Source: Streptomyces sp. NBC_00654
Lineage (GTDB): Bacteria; Actinomycetota; Actinomycetes; Streptomycetales; Streptomycetaceae
NCBI RefSeq assembly: GCF_026341775.1
Contig: NZ_JAPEOB010000002.1
Span: 930,001-994,000 of the forward strand
Length of the DNA: 64,000 nt
Reading direction: 5' to 3'
The notes under the pieces were generated by a model. The model saw nothing but the letters and a program-made list of their open reading frames with translations. It was not told the origin of the DNA and did not search any database. Every line of letters starts with the position of its first letter. Positions within the stretch are counted from its first letter, which is position 1. Of the stretch, positions 26,084 through 34,302 are shown piece after piece. The translations under genes and the position numbers were made by a program.

Positions 26084-26476
26084 CTACCGCGGCTGTGTCG
26101 CGATCTGGATCAGGTTGCCGCAGGTGTCGTCCAGGACGGCGGTGGTGACGGGGCCCATCTCCAGGGGCTCCTGAGTGAAGCGGACGCCGAGGCCGCTCAG
26201 CCGCTCGTACTCCGCCCGTACGTCGTCGACGGCGAACTGGGCGAGCGGGATGCCGTCCTCGACGAGTGCGTCGCGGTAGGTCCTGGCCGCCGGGTGGCCC
26301 GCGGGCTCCAGCAGAAGTTCGGTACCGCCGGGCTCCTCGGGCGAGACGACGGTCAGCCACCGGTCCTTCTCCCCCAGCGGGACGTCGTGCTTCTTCACGA
26401 AGCCGAGGATCTCGGTGTAGAAGCGCAGGGCCTCGGCCTGGTCGTCGACGAAGACGCTGGTCAGGTGGATCTTCAT
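26084..26476 (-). CDS. VOC family (glyoxalase-like) protein
   Basis: A 130-residue vicinal-oxygen-chelate domain protein: MKIHLTSVFVDDQAEALRFYTEI, GFVKKHDVPLG, WLTVVSPEEPGGTELLLEP, DDVRAEYERLSGLGVRFTQEP and TTAVLDDTCGNLIQI. First-position His4 and the terminal Glu/Asp region could bind metal. The start overlaps the stop of the upstream ArsR gene as ATGA, so the two are translated together and VOC is most likely the target or effector partner of that repressor, for example in detoxification of a small electrophile or antibiotic; the substrate is unknown. Confidence 0.9.
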   Translation of the reverse strand: MKIHLTSVFVDDQAEALRFYTEILGFVKKHDVPLGEKDRWLTVVSPEEPGGTELLLEPAGHPAARTYRDALVEDGIPLAQFAVDDVRAEYERLSGLGVRFTQEPLEMGPVTTAVLDDTCGNLIQIATQPR

Positions 26477-26775
26477 GGGGTGCTCTTCTCCGGTCCGGAT
26501 GTGTCGGGCACGGGCCAGCGCTCGGCGATCTGCCGCAGCGGGGCAGTGTTCAGGTCATGGAATTTGCAGCGGCCCTCCCGCCTGGTCCCGACGAGACCGG
26601 CGGCCTCCAGTACGGCGAGGTGCTGGGAGACGCCCTGGCGCGAGATCCCGAGCCGATGCTTCATGCTCAGGCGCGCGCAGATCTCGAACAGCGTCTGTCC
26701 CGACTTCTCCGCGAGCTCGTCCAGGATGGTGCGGCGGGTGGGGTCGGCCAGGGCTTTGAATATGTCGTCGGCCAC
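26473..26775 (-). CDS. ArsR family repressor
   Basis: A 100-residue winged-helix protein: IFKALADPTRRTILDELAEKSGQ, then GISRQGVSQHLAVLEAAGLVG as the recognition helix and RREGRCKFHDLN as the wing. The Cys residues (CARLS, GRCK) do not form a known metal site. GTG at 26775 is 6 nt after a -10 box, with no ribosome site, so the transcript is probably leaderless. A 24-bp palindrome sits between the -35 and -10 boxes, giving a clear basis for autorepression. Forms an overlapping two-gene operon with the VOC gene. Confidence 0.93.
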   Translation of the reverse strand: MADDIFKALADPTRRTILDELAEKSGQTLFEICARLSMKHRLGISRQGVSQHLAVLEAAGLVGTRREGRCKFHDLNTAPLRQIAERWPVPDTSGPEKSTP

Positions 26776-26781
26776 GACCCC

Positions 26782-26811
26782 AGAATAGGCAAACGTTCAC
26801 TTGCCTATCAA
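26782..26811 (-). promoter_or_regulatory. Promoter with palindromic ArsR operator
   Basis: On the minus strand TTGATA (26811-26806), 18-nt spacer, TATTCT (26787-26782). The dyad ATAGGCAA / TTGCCTAT with 8-bp perfect arms occupies 26785-26808, overlapping both boxes, so bound repressor would block polymerase. Confidence 0.8.
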
Positions 26812-26950
26812 GTCGGGAGACACCGCACCCCGCACCGGCCCGCTGGCAGCGCACGCGCCGGGAGCACCGGAGACGCCGGGAACACTGTGGACGCCGGGGA
26901 CGCCGTTCGGGCGGCGGCAGGGACCGGCCGGCCGGCCGCCCGAACGCGCC

Positions 26951-27868
26951 TCAGCCGGTGGTGACGCGGACGTAGTCGATGACGAGTCGCTGCGGGAACG
27001 CGGTGCTCCCGTCGGGGTCGCCGGGCCAGTAGCCGCCGACCGCGAGATTGAGGATCAGGAAGAACGGCTTGTTGAACACCCACTGCTTTCCGCCGAGGTC
27101 GGCCGGAGTGCGCCGCTGGTACACCGTGCCGTCGACGGACCAGGTCACGGAGTCCGGGGCCCAGTCGACGGCGAAGGTGTGGAAGTCGTCGGCGAAGGCG
27201 GCCCCGCCCGGGAGCGTGTAGCCGGCGCCGATGCCGCCCGAGCCGGAGTAGCCGGGGCCGTGCAGGGTGCCGTGGACCGTGCCCGGTTCGAAGCCGACGT
27301 TCTCCATGACGTCGATCTCACCGCTGTTGGGCCAGCCGACACTGCCGATGTCGTCGCCGAGCATCCAGAACGCGGGCCACATGCCCTGACCGCGCGGCAC
27401 CTTCATCCTGGCCTCGACATGGCCGTACGCCGTGGTGAACCTGCCGGAGGTGTTGAGCCGGGCCGAGGTGTACTGACAGGTGCCGTACCAGCACTGGTAG
27501 TTGGCGGGATTCTCCTTGCGGGCCGTGATGACGAGATTGCCCTGACCGTCGAGGGCGGCGTTGTCGTTGCCCGCGGTGTAGAACTGCCGCTCGTGGTTGT
27601 TGACGTTGTCCCCGGTCTCGATCTGCCACCTGCCGCCGTCCACGGCGGACCCGGCCGGGCCGTCGAAGTCGTCGGAGAAGGTGACCGCCGAAGGCGCCGC
27701 AGCCGCGTGGGGGACGGCTGGGTGACCTGCGGGTCCGGGGGCGGGGGCGGCTCCGGCGGGCAGGGCCGTCACCAGCGCGGAAGCACAGAGCAGGGAGAGC
27801 GCGTACAGCGTGGTGCGGCGGCGCCCGGAGGCGGACCGCACGGCGTGGCGCGAGAGGTGCACAGTCAT
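26951..27868 (-). CDS. Secreted GH16 beta-glucanase-type glycosidase
   Basis: A 305-residue exported glycoside hydrolase family 16 enzyme. Signal peptide ends near GAAPAPGPAG. The jelly-roll domain shows FSDDFDGPAGSAVD, WQIETGDNVNNHERQFYTAGNDNAA, and the catalytic SGEIDVMENVG (ExDxxE, nucleophile and acid/base Glu) followed by HGTLHGPGYSG and FHTFAVDWAPDSVTWSVDG. This pattern fits laminarinase/lichenase-type beta-1,3(4)-glucanases. No carbohydrate-binding module is attached. ATG at 27868 gives a normal signal; longer in-frame starts exist to 27907. Confidence 0.92.
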   Translation of the reverse strand: MTVHLSRHAVRSASGRRRTTLYALSLLCASALVTALPAGAAPAPGPAGHPAVPHAAAAPSAVTFSDDFDGPAGSAVDGGRWQIETGDNVNNHERQFYTAGNDNAALDGQGNLVITARKENPANYQCWYGTCQYTSARLNTSGRFTTAYGHVEARMKVPRGQGMWPAFWMLGDDIGSVGWPNSGEIDVMENVGFEPGTVHGTLHGPGYSGSGGIGAGYTLPGGAAFADDFHTFAVDWAPDSVTWSVDGTVYQRRTPADLGGKQWVFNKPFFLILNLAVGGYWPGDPDGSTAFPQRLVIDYVRVTTG

Positions 27869-27914
27869 CACATCACTTTTGTGTGGGGGTATGCGCATGA
27901 CAGACACACGCCGA

Positions 27915-27941
27915 GAGGTGAACGATCTGAGGGATCACCTC
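27915..27941. repeat. Inverted repeat upstream of GH16 gene
   Basis: GAGGTGA and TCACCTC, perfect 7-bp arms separated by 13 bp, 47 bp upstream of the GH16 start. Position and length suit an operator for a repressor controlling glucanase expression, but the regulator is not identified. Confidence 0.4.
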
Positions 27942-28146
27942 GGGCGCACTTTTCACTACTTGTTTTAAAGGAGCCCTCGAAGGAGCGTCAATGGCCTGGT
28001 CCAGACCGGAACGGGAACGGAATACGCCCCTGGCATGTGCGCCTGAACCCGGTGCCTCGTCGGCCTTTCCGGCTACCGTCCGTCGTGCGGTCCACGGCCC
28101 GCGGCGGCACAGTGGAAGAAGGCAGCACGGGCGGAGGGAGCACGGC

Positions 28147-28707
28147 GTGGACGGCGACGGCACACTTCGGCCCCACTTCGTGGTGCAGATCCACGACGCA
28201 CGGCGCATGCACTTCGACTTCCGGCTGGAGGTCGGCGGCGTGCTGAAGTCGTGGGCGGTTCCCCGGGGCCCTTCCGAGAACCCGAGCGACCGGCGGCTGG
28301 CCGTTCCGACGGAGGATCACCCGCTGGAGTACCGCGAGTTCGAAGGGGTCATCCCGCGGGGCGAGTCCGGCAGCGGCACCGTGATCGTGTGGGACCAGGG
28401 CACGTACCGCCCGCTCAGCCACGACCGGCAGGGCGCCTCCGTACCGTTCGAGGAGTCGCTGGCCCTCGGTCACGCCACGTTCTGGCTGTACGGCGCCAAA
28501 CTGCACGGCGAGTTCGCCCTCACCCGGTTCCGGGTGGGCGACGAGCCGGACGCGGCGGGCCAGGAGGCATGGCTCCTGATCAAGGCCAACGACCGGCTGG
28601 CCGTGCGCGACAGACCCGGCTCGCCCGACCCGTACCATGCCCGGTCGGCGCGCACCGGGCGGACGCTGCACCAGGTCGCCGCCGCCGCGCGGGGGCATGA
28701 CAGCTGA
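28147..28707 (+). CDS. Stand-alone LigD 3'-phosphoesterase domain protein
   Basis: A 186-residue protein equal to the phosphoesterase (PE) module of DNA ligase D. Core: HFVVQIHDARRMHFDFRLEVGG (as two adjacent motifs, with the paired His and Asp that bind Mn), VLKSWAVPRGPS, DHPLEYREFEGVIPRGESG, TVIVWDQGTY and WLLIKANDRLA. Alone it trims 3'-phosphates/ribonucleotides in DNA end repair; no ligase, polymerase or Ku gene is adjacent. I chose GTG 28147 with AGGGAG upstream. An ATG at 27991 has an even better AAGGAG site but adds 52 Arg/Pro-rich residues unlike the family, so the true start is uncertain. Confidence 0.85.
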   Translation: MDGDGTLRPHFVVQIHDARRMHFDFRLEVGGVLKSWAVPRGPSENPSDRRLAVPTEDHPLEYREFEGVIPRGESGSGTVIVWDQGTYRPLSHDRQGASVPFEESLALGHATFWLYGAKLHGEFALTRFRVGDEPDAAGQEAWLLIKANDRLAVRDRPGSPDPYHARSARTGRTLHQVAAAARGHDS

Positions 28708-28750
28708 AGCGTTCACCCGGACGCGGAAGGGCACGGCCGAGGAGAGGCGC

Positions 28751-28911
28751 GGTGCGCGGGGCCCGGTGCGCGGTGCGCGGGGCCCGGTGCGCGGGGCCCG
28801 GTGCGCGGGGCCCGGTGCGCGGGGCCCGGTGCGCGGGGCCCGGTGCGCGGGGCCCGGTGCGCGGGGCCCGGTGCGCGGGGCCCGGTGCGCGGGGCCCGGT
28901 GCGCGGTGCGG
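28751..28911. repeat. 14-bp tandem repeat array (VNTR)
   Basis: Ten exact copies of GGTGCGCGGGGCCC at 28751, 28772 and then every 14 bp from 28786 to 28884, plus half units GGTGCGC at 28765 and 28898 and a degenerate one at 28905. Each unit contains the palindromes GCGC and GGGCCC. It fills the gap between the convergent LigD-PE and HEAT genes and probably varies in copy number by slippage. Confidence 0.95.
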
Positions 28912-28928
28912 TGGATCGCACGGAGCGT

Positions 28929-31900
28929 CTACGCGTCGTCGGCGCTCATGAGCTGTGCCAGGACGTCCGTGTAGCGGGACCGCCGGTCGGGGCGTGCGTG
29001 GGCGGCGGCCCGCCGGAGCGCGGGGACGGCTGCGGCTCCGAAGCGGCCGATGGCCTCGACTGCCGCGCCCCGGACGGTGGGCTGCGCGTGGCCGAGCAGT
29101 CCGGTCAGCGCGGGGATCGCCGGTTCCCAGCCCGCGTGGGCGAGTGTCCGGATGGCCATGCGCACCACATCGGGCTGGGGGTCGTCGAGCAGGAACATCG
29201 TCTGCCGCGCATGGGTGGAACGGTCCAGCAGAGCGCGCGAGGTCCGGTGGGCGTGCAGACGTACACCGGCCTTCGGGTGGCGCAGCAAGTCGTCGATCAG
29301 ACCGCTGAGCTCCTGCTCCCGGTCGTCGTACGGCACAGGCCGCCCCTGGCCCACCGGCCGTCGGCCGTACCGCTCGGCGAGCAGTGTGAGGGCCCGGCGT
29401 ATCTCCTCGGGGGTACCGCCGCGGGCCCGGTCGAGCAGGTCCCGCAGCGCGGGAGCGGCCCCGGCTCCCTCCGTCGCCACGGGGGCCGCGGAGCGCAGGG
29501 CTTCGAGCGCGGCGGCGTCCTGCCCCGCGGCTTCGGGCCCGCGCAGGGGTCCTTCGACGAGGAGGAGCCGGTCGGCCAGGGCGTCGCGGCCTTCCGTACG
29601 CAGATGTCGCCGGGCCCGGACCAGGGCGGGGGTACGCAGCAACGGCTGTCCGGACAGCAGTTCCAGGATGCCCGGGGATCCCGCGTCGACGCGCGCGCCG
29701 AGGAGCTGCGCCAGTACGTCGCCGGGCACTCTGCTCAGTACGTTCCCGGCCTCCGCGCGGAGGCCGGGCGGCCCGCTCTCCCACCACTCCACCACCAGCG
29801 GGACGAGCGGTGGCAGGTCCCAGGGGTCCAGCCACCCGGCCATGCGGAGCACCCGGTCCGGGCGGACCCCGTCGCCGCGCAGCTCCGCCTCGCCGACCGT
29901 GGCGAATGTGCGGGCGAGCCGGGCTCCGCCGGTCTCTTCGTCCACCCGGCCGCGCAGGAACGCGCGGAGCACGGCGCGGGCGGTCCCGGGCTCGGGCCAT
30001 GCCCGCAGGGCCTTCGCCGCGGCGTTGCGCCGGTCCGGATCGGGGGCGTCCAGCATGGTCAGCAACCGGTCGCGCAGGGCGGCCGAGCGCGGCTGGTCGA
30101 GATCGTCGGAATGTACGGTCCTGGCGGCGGCCGGAGGCGTGGCCGCCGCCGGGCCCGCCGCTGCCCCCACCGTCCCGGCGCTCCCGGACGTCTCGGACGT
30201 CTCGGCGATCGTCCAGGCCGGTGCGTCGAGGGGCTGAAGCAGCTGCATCCAGTCGACGAGGCGGTCGCGCACCGTGGGGTCGGCGTCCGGGTGGGCGACG
30301 ATCAGCGCGTCGAGGCGATCCCTGGAGTCCGGGGCGGGGAGGGCGGTGCGGCGGAACTCCTCAAAGGCCCGGGGCGTGCGTACGGCGGCGCTCAACGCGG
30401 CCTGCCACGCGGACAGTTCACCGGACTCGGCCCGATCGTCGGAGGCCGCCCGACCGGCGGGGGCAGCGGCACGCTCCGGCACACCGAATGCCTCACGCAG
30501 CACCGCGGGCCCGGCCCTCCAGGGGTCGGCTCCGAGGTGGGCGGCGGCGAGCGCCCGGTCCAGATCGGCCCGGACCAGCACGGCACCGCACTGCCGGAGC
30601 AGGCCCAGAACCGCCGTGCCGCCACCCGCTCCGACGGGCAGCGCGCGTACCGACTCCACGACGGCGAACCGCTCGACATCCGACAACCGCGGCGCCACGG
30701 CGGCCAGAGGGGCCATGAGTTCCCCGGCGAACTCCTCCGCCGCCGTCCCCGTCCCCGGCCTCCCGCCCGCGACCTCGTCGAGCACGGTGATCAGCACCCC
30801 GCCGAACCGGGCGAACGCGGCCACTTCGCCGGACGTCCACGGGCCGGGGCAGAGCCGGAGCACACAGCGCAGCAGCCGCAGCCGGGCGTCGGCGGAACGC
30901 GCGCGGGCGGTCAGCCCGAGCCAGTCCTCCAGCAGGGGCCGCAGCTTCCGCAGCTCCGCCAGGCGGTGCGCGTCCGGTGGTTCGGGCCGCGCTGCGATAC
31001 GGAGGGCGGCCGAGGCGTTCCATCCCCCGGTCAGCAGGACGGCGACCTCGGAGTCGGCCCCGTCGCCCGGCCCGGAAGCGCGCGCGGCGGGGGCCCCGGG
31101 GGTGCGCGCGGCGGGCGGCGTGACGCCGTGCCTCGACATGGGCTCCGCCAGTTCCCCGGCGGAGCCCGATGCGAGACGGACGCCGCCCGAGGACACCAGG
31201 CCGAGCAACGCCGGAACGACCGCCGACACCTGGGCGTCCAGGGCCAGGACCGCTCGCCCGGTGAGTACGCCGTCGAGGCCCGCCAGCAGGAGTCCGCGGG
31301 CGCGCCGGTCCTCGCACTGTTCGGCGGCGGCGAGCAGGGTGGCCGCGTAGGCGTCCCCCAGGATCGTGCGCAGCGCCTCGACGAGTGCGGTACGCAGGCC
31401 CGGGTTGTCGTGCCTGCCCAGCCAGTGGAGCAGCCGGGGCACGGCCGCCGGTCCGCCCGCGCGGACCAGGACGGAGGCGGCGGTCTTCTTGATGTTCATG
31501 TTCGGGTGGTCGAGACAGGCGGCGACCGGAACGACCGCCCAGCGCGCCCGTGCGTGCCCGAGGGCCAGCAGCGCCTGGCGGACGGTCCGGATGTCCCCGG
31601 ACCTGGTCAGCACGGTCAGCGTCGCCGACAGAGCCTGTGCGTCGTCCCCGTGGGCATCGCGTGCCAGCAGCGCGATCACGTGCTTGCGTACGTCCGGGTC
31701 CCGGCTGCGCAGCAAGGGGTGCACACGTGGCCGGACATTCACCACGTCCGGCACCCGGAGCAGCGATCTCAGCAGAACCGCCTGCTCGGCGCCGGAGAGC
31801 GCGGGGCGGTCCAGCAGCTCCAGTGCCATCGTGGCGACGAGGCAGTGGCCCGCCGCCCGCTCGTCCACCGCGTCGAGCAGACAGACGGGCCGGATGCGCT

Positions 31901-33776
31901 GCCGCCGGTGGAGGCGGCACCCCAGGGCGTGCACCGCGTCCAGGACCTCCTGCGGCACCTCGGGTTCGCCGGGCGGACGGGCCGCGTCCCGGCCGGACGG
32001 GCCGGAGCCCTCGGCCGGGGGTGACGCGAGGTCGCGCACGATGCGCAGGAGCAGATCGGCGATGACGGGCAGGGTTCCGGTTCCCGCGCCGCCGTGGTCC
32101 GCCAGCCGGCACAGCGCCGCCACGGGATCGTCCGGGGCCGGACGGGAGCGCAGGAGGGCCAGTTCCGCCTCGTCGGGCCCTCCCAGGTCGGCCGCGATGC
32201 GGCCGGGCAGGTCGGTGGGGTCGAGCCGTACGAGGATGCGCTCGCGTTCCTCCGGTTCGCGGCTCAGATGCCACAGGATCTCCAGGGCCCGGTTCCGGAC
32301 GCCCCGCAGCGACGGCACGATGGTGCCCGCCTCCCCACTCGTGACGGTGACCTCGTCGCCGTCGCCTCCCCCGGCGGGGGGCAGGCCCAGGCCTTCGGCG
32401 AGCACCCGGACGGTACGGCTGCCGCCGATGGCCTCCAGTACGCCGAGAGCCGCCAGGGGCGCGGTGGGCAGGAGAGCGATCACCGCCTCCTCGGCTCCCG
32501 CGTGGCGCAGCGTACGAATCGCGTCGAGAAAGGGTCCGGGCGCGGGAGCCGCCTGGAGCCGTCCGGTGATGGTCTCCCCGATCGGCAGTTCCGGTGCCCC
32601 CTGACCGGCCAGGGCGACGAGGAGGTCGAGCCGGCGGGGCCAGTCCGGGTCTCCGTCCGGCGCGTCGGCCAGGGCCTCGTACATCGCCCGGCGGCAGGTG
32701 TAGAGCACCGTGGCGACAGCACGCGCCGGTATCGAATGGTCGGTCAGGGCCAGCCCGACGAGGGGCCGGACATCCCGTTCCGCCGGGAAGTGCCCGCGCC
32801 GGTGCAGCCCGCGCAGACAGGTGAGCACCGGCCCGGCGAGCAGCAGGGGATCCTGCGCGGCCACCTCCAGGAGCCCGCTGATGTCCTCGCGTTCCGCGGA
32901 CGCGCCCAGGAGTTCCAGGGCACGTCCGCGCAGGACGGGCGGCAGATCCGGGTCCTCGGTCACCTGTCGCAGGAGGCCGCCGTGTCCGTGCCGGGCCGCG
33001 GTGGTGAGCGCGGCCGCCGCGGCCTCGGGCCTTCCGGTGGCGGCATCCGCGGTGAGGAACGGAGCCAGGAGCGAGCGCTCCAGCGGCAGCATCGCCGCCC
33101 AGGGCTCGGCGAGTTCGTTCAGTGCGCCCACCGCTACCCCGGCGTCGGCCGCGTCGAGCAGCGGGACCAGCCGGGCGCGTACGGTCGCGGGAGCGAGCAG
33201 CCCGGTGTGCAGCCCCTGCCGGGCCAGCCGCAGGGCCTCCGCCTGGAGCACCGGGTTCCGGCTGCTGACCAGCTCGGCCACGAGGTGCGCGGGCCTGTGG
33301 GCGGCCATGAGGTCGCCGGCGCGCACGGCCTGGTACAGCAGCTCTCCGGGAGTGCCGTCGCGGATGACGGCGGGGTCGGTGAGAAGCTCGGCCCGGAGCC
33401 AGGCGACCCGCGCCCGCACCGGCAGACCCGCGCTCCGCCAGTCCGGCCGGCGATCCCGGGGCAACCGCGGCCCGAGGTGCGCGCACAGTCCGGCCAGGAC
33501 GAGCGCCTCCTCCGGGGAACCGGACAGGACCCGGGGCAACAGCGCCACCAGGCCGTCCCGTTCGACCGCTCCGGGATCCCCCGCACCGGGCGGGGATGCC
33601 GCCACCCGCTCCGCGAGCAGCGTGAGCCCCAGATACCGCACCCGGGCGTTGTCGTGCCGGACGAGGCGTCCGAGGACGTCGGGCCCGCGGCCTCCCGCTT
33701 CGAGGAGACGGGCCAGCCGGGCGGCGTCGGCCCGGCGCAGGGCGTCCAGGATCTGTTCGTCCGGAGGTGTCGTCAC
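28929..33776 (-). CDS. Giant HEAT-repeat protein, 1615 residues
   Basis: A very large cytoplasmic protein made almost entirely of helical HEAT-like repeats, e.g. RLVRHDNARVRYLGLTLLAE near 40, VAACLDHPNMNIKKTAASVL near 760, RDRLLTMLDAPDPDRRNAAA near 1240, and near the end LRHPKAGVRLHAHRTSRALL, DDPQPDVVRMAIRTLAHAGW and LGHAQPTVRGAAVEAIGRFG. No enzyme domain, signal or membrane segment is visible. It should be a solenoid scaffold. The GTG start overlaps the stop of the MerR-type gene as GTGA. A TAGTAT box with TTGGTG 19 nt upstream also lies inside the end of that gene, so an internal promoter is possible. Function unknown. Confidence 0.85.
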   Translation of the reverse strand: MTTPPDEQILDALRRADAARLARLLEAGGRGPDVLGRLVRHDNARVRYLGLTLLAERVAASPPGAGDPGAVERDGLVALLPRVLSGSPEEALVLAGLCAHLGPRLPRDRRPDWRSAGLPVRARVAWLRAELLTDPAVIRDGTPGELLYQAVRAGDLMAAHRPAHLVAELVSSRNPVLQAEALRLARQGLHTGLLAPATVRARLVPLLDAADAGVAVGALNELAEPWAAMLPLERSLLAPFLTADAATGRPEAAAAALTTAARHGHGGLLRQVTEDPDLPPVLRGRALELLGASAEREDISGLLEVAAQDPLLLAGPVLTCLRGLHRRGHFPAERDVRPLVGLALTDHSIPARAVATVLYTCRRAMYEALADAPDGDPDWPRRLDLLVALAGQGAPELPIGETITGRLQAAPAPGPFLDAIRTLRHAGAEEAVIALLPTAPLAALGVLEAIGGSRTVRVLAEGLGLPPAGGGDGDEVTVTSGEAGTIVPSLRGVRNRALEILWHLSREPEERERILVRLDPTDLPGRIAADLGGPDEAELALLRSRPAPDDPVAALCRLADHGGAGTGTLPVIADLLLRIVRDLASPPAEGSGPSGRDAARPPGEPEVPQEVLDAVHALGCRLHRRQRIRPVCLLDAVDERAAGHCLVATMALELLDRPALSGAEQAVLLRSLLRVPDVVNVRPRVHPLLRSRDPDVRKHVIALLARDAHGDDAQALSATLTVLTRSGDIRTVRQALLALGHARARWAVVPVAACLDHPNMNIKKTAASVLVRAGGPAAVPRLLHWLGRHDNPGLRTALVEALRTILGDAYAATLLAAAEQCEDRRARGLLLAGLDGVLTGRAVLALDAQVSAVVPALLGLVSSGGVRLASGSAGELAEPMSRHGVTPPAARTPGAPAARASGPGDGADSEVAVLLTGGWNASAALRIAARPEPPDAHRLAELRKLRPLLEDWLGLTARARSADARLRLLRCVLRLCPGPWTSGEVAAFARFGGVLITVLDEVAGGRPGTGTAAEEFAGELMAPLAAVAPRLSDVERFAVVESVRALPVGAGGGTAVLGLLRQCGAVLVRADLDRALAAAHLGADPWRAGPAVLREAFGVPERAAAPAGRAASDDRAESGELSAWQAALSAAVRTPRAFEEFRRTALPAPDSRDRLDALIVAHPDADPTVRDRLVDWMQLLQPLDAPAWTIAETSETSGSAGTVGAAAGPAAATPPAAARTVHSDDLDQPRSAALRDRLLTMLDAPDPDRRNAAAKALRAWPEPGTARAVLRAFLRGRVDEETGGARLARTFATVGEAELRGDGVRPDRVLRMAGWLDPWDLPPLVPLVVEWWESGPPGLRAEAGNVLSRVPGDVLAQLLGARVDAGSPGILELLSGQPLLRTPALVRARRHLRTEGRDALADRLLLVEGPLRGPEAAGQDAAALEALRSAAPVATEGAGAAPALRDLLDRARGGTPEEIRRALTLLAERYGRRPVGQGRPVPYDDREQELSGLIDDLLRHPKAGVRLHAHRTSRALLDRSTHARQTMFLLDDPQPDVVRMAIRTLAHAGWEPAIPALTGLLGHAQPTVRGAAVEAIGRFGAAAVPALRRAAAHARPDRRSRYTDVLAQLMSADDA

Positions 33777-34222
33777 GACCGGATACTAGGCGGGGCGGTC
33801 ACGGCTCCACCAACGGGATTCTCCCGGTCCGGGGCGTCCGCGGAAGGTACGGCGACCCGGGCCGCCAGCCGCTCACGCAGCAGCGTCAGCCGGGCGATCT
33901 CCGCGTCGATGGCGGCGAGCCGTCGCGCCGCGACTCCCGCGCTTCCGCCGCCTTCCCCCACGTCCGCGGGAACGCCGCACCGCTGTGGCAAGGGGGCGTC
34001 CAGCAGCGTTTCGAGATGGCCGGCACAGCCGCGTACGTCCTCGACCGTCAGCCCGAGGGCCAGCAGTTCCCGGACGACTCCGATCCTGGCGATGTCGCGC
34101 GCACCGTACTCGCGCTGGCCCGTGGCGGTGCGCGGAGGAGGAGGGAGCAGACCCCGTTCCTCGTAGAACCGGAGGGCCCTCGGCGTGGTCCCCGCCGCTG
34201 CCGCCGCGTCACCGATCCGCAT
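33773..34222 (-). CDS. MerR family transcriptional regulator
   Basis: 149 residues. MRIGDAAAAAGTTPRALRFY and EERGLLPPPPRTATGQREYG are the typical winged-helix DNA-binding start, followed by DIARIGVVRELLALGLTVEDVRG and a dimerisation coiled coil AAIDAEIARLTLLRERLAARV. Between them lies HLETLLDAPLPQRCGVPADVGEGGG with a single Cys. No metal-binding loop is obvious, so it probably senses an organic or redox signal. Its stop codon overlaps the start of the HEAT-repeat gene by 4 bp, so both are produced together. Confidence 0.9.
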   Translation of the reverse strand: MRIGDAAAAAGTTPRALRFYEERGLLPPPPRTATGQREYGARDIARIGVVRELLALGLTVEDVRGCAGHLETLLDAPLPQRCGVPADVGEGGGSAGVAARRLAAIDAEIARLTLLRERLAARVAVPSADAPDRENPVGGAVTAPPSIRS

Positions 34223-34302
34223 CCGCCACCCCCGACTGGCTCACCGGCACCGGCCGTCCACGCGCGCCCGGCGTACGTGTACGTGTACGTGAAGACACAC
34301 AC

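Noticed and set aside
28751..28911. CRISPR-like regular repeat
   Set aside because: Units are directly abutting 14-mers without spacers and no cas genes are near.
28752..32024. Long plus-strand frame through the tandem repeat and HEAT region
   Set aside because: Begins in the 14-bp array and continues antisense to the HEAT gene; repeats without stops explain its length.
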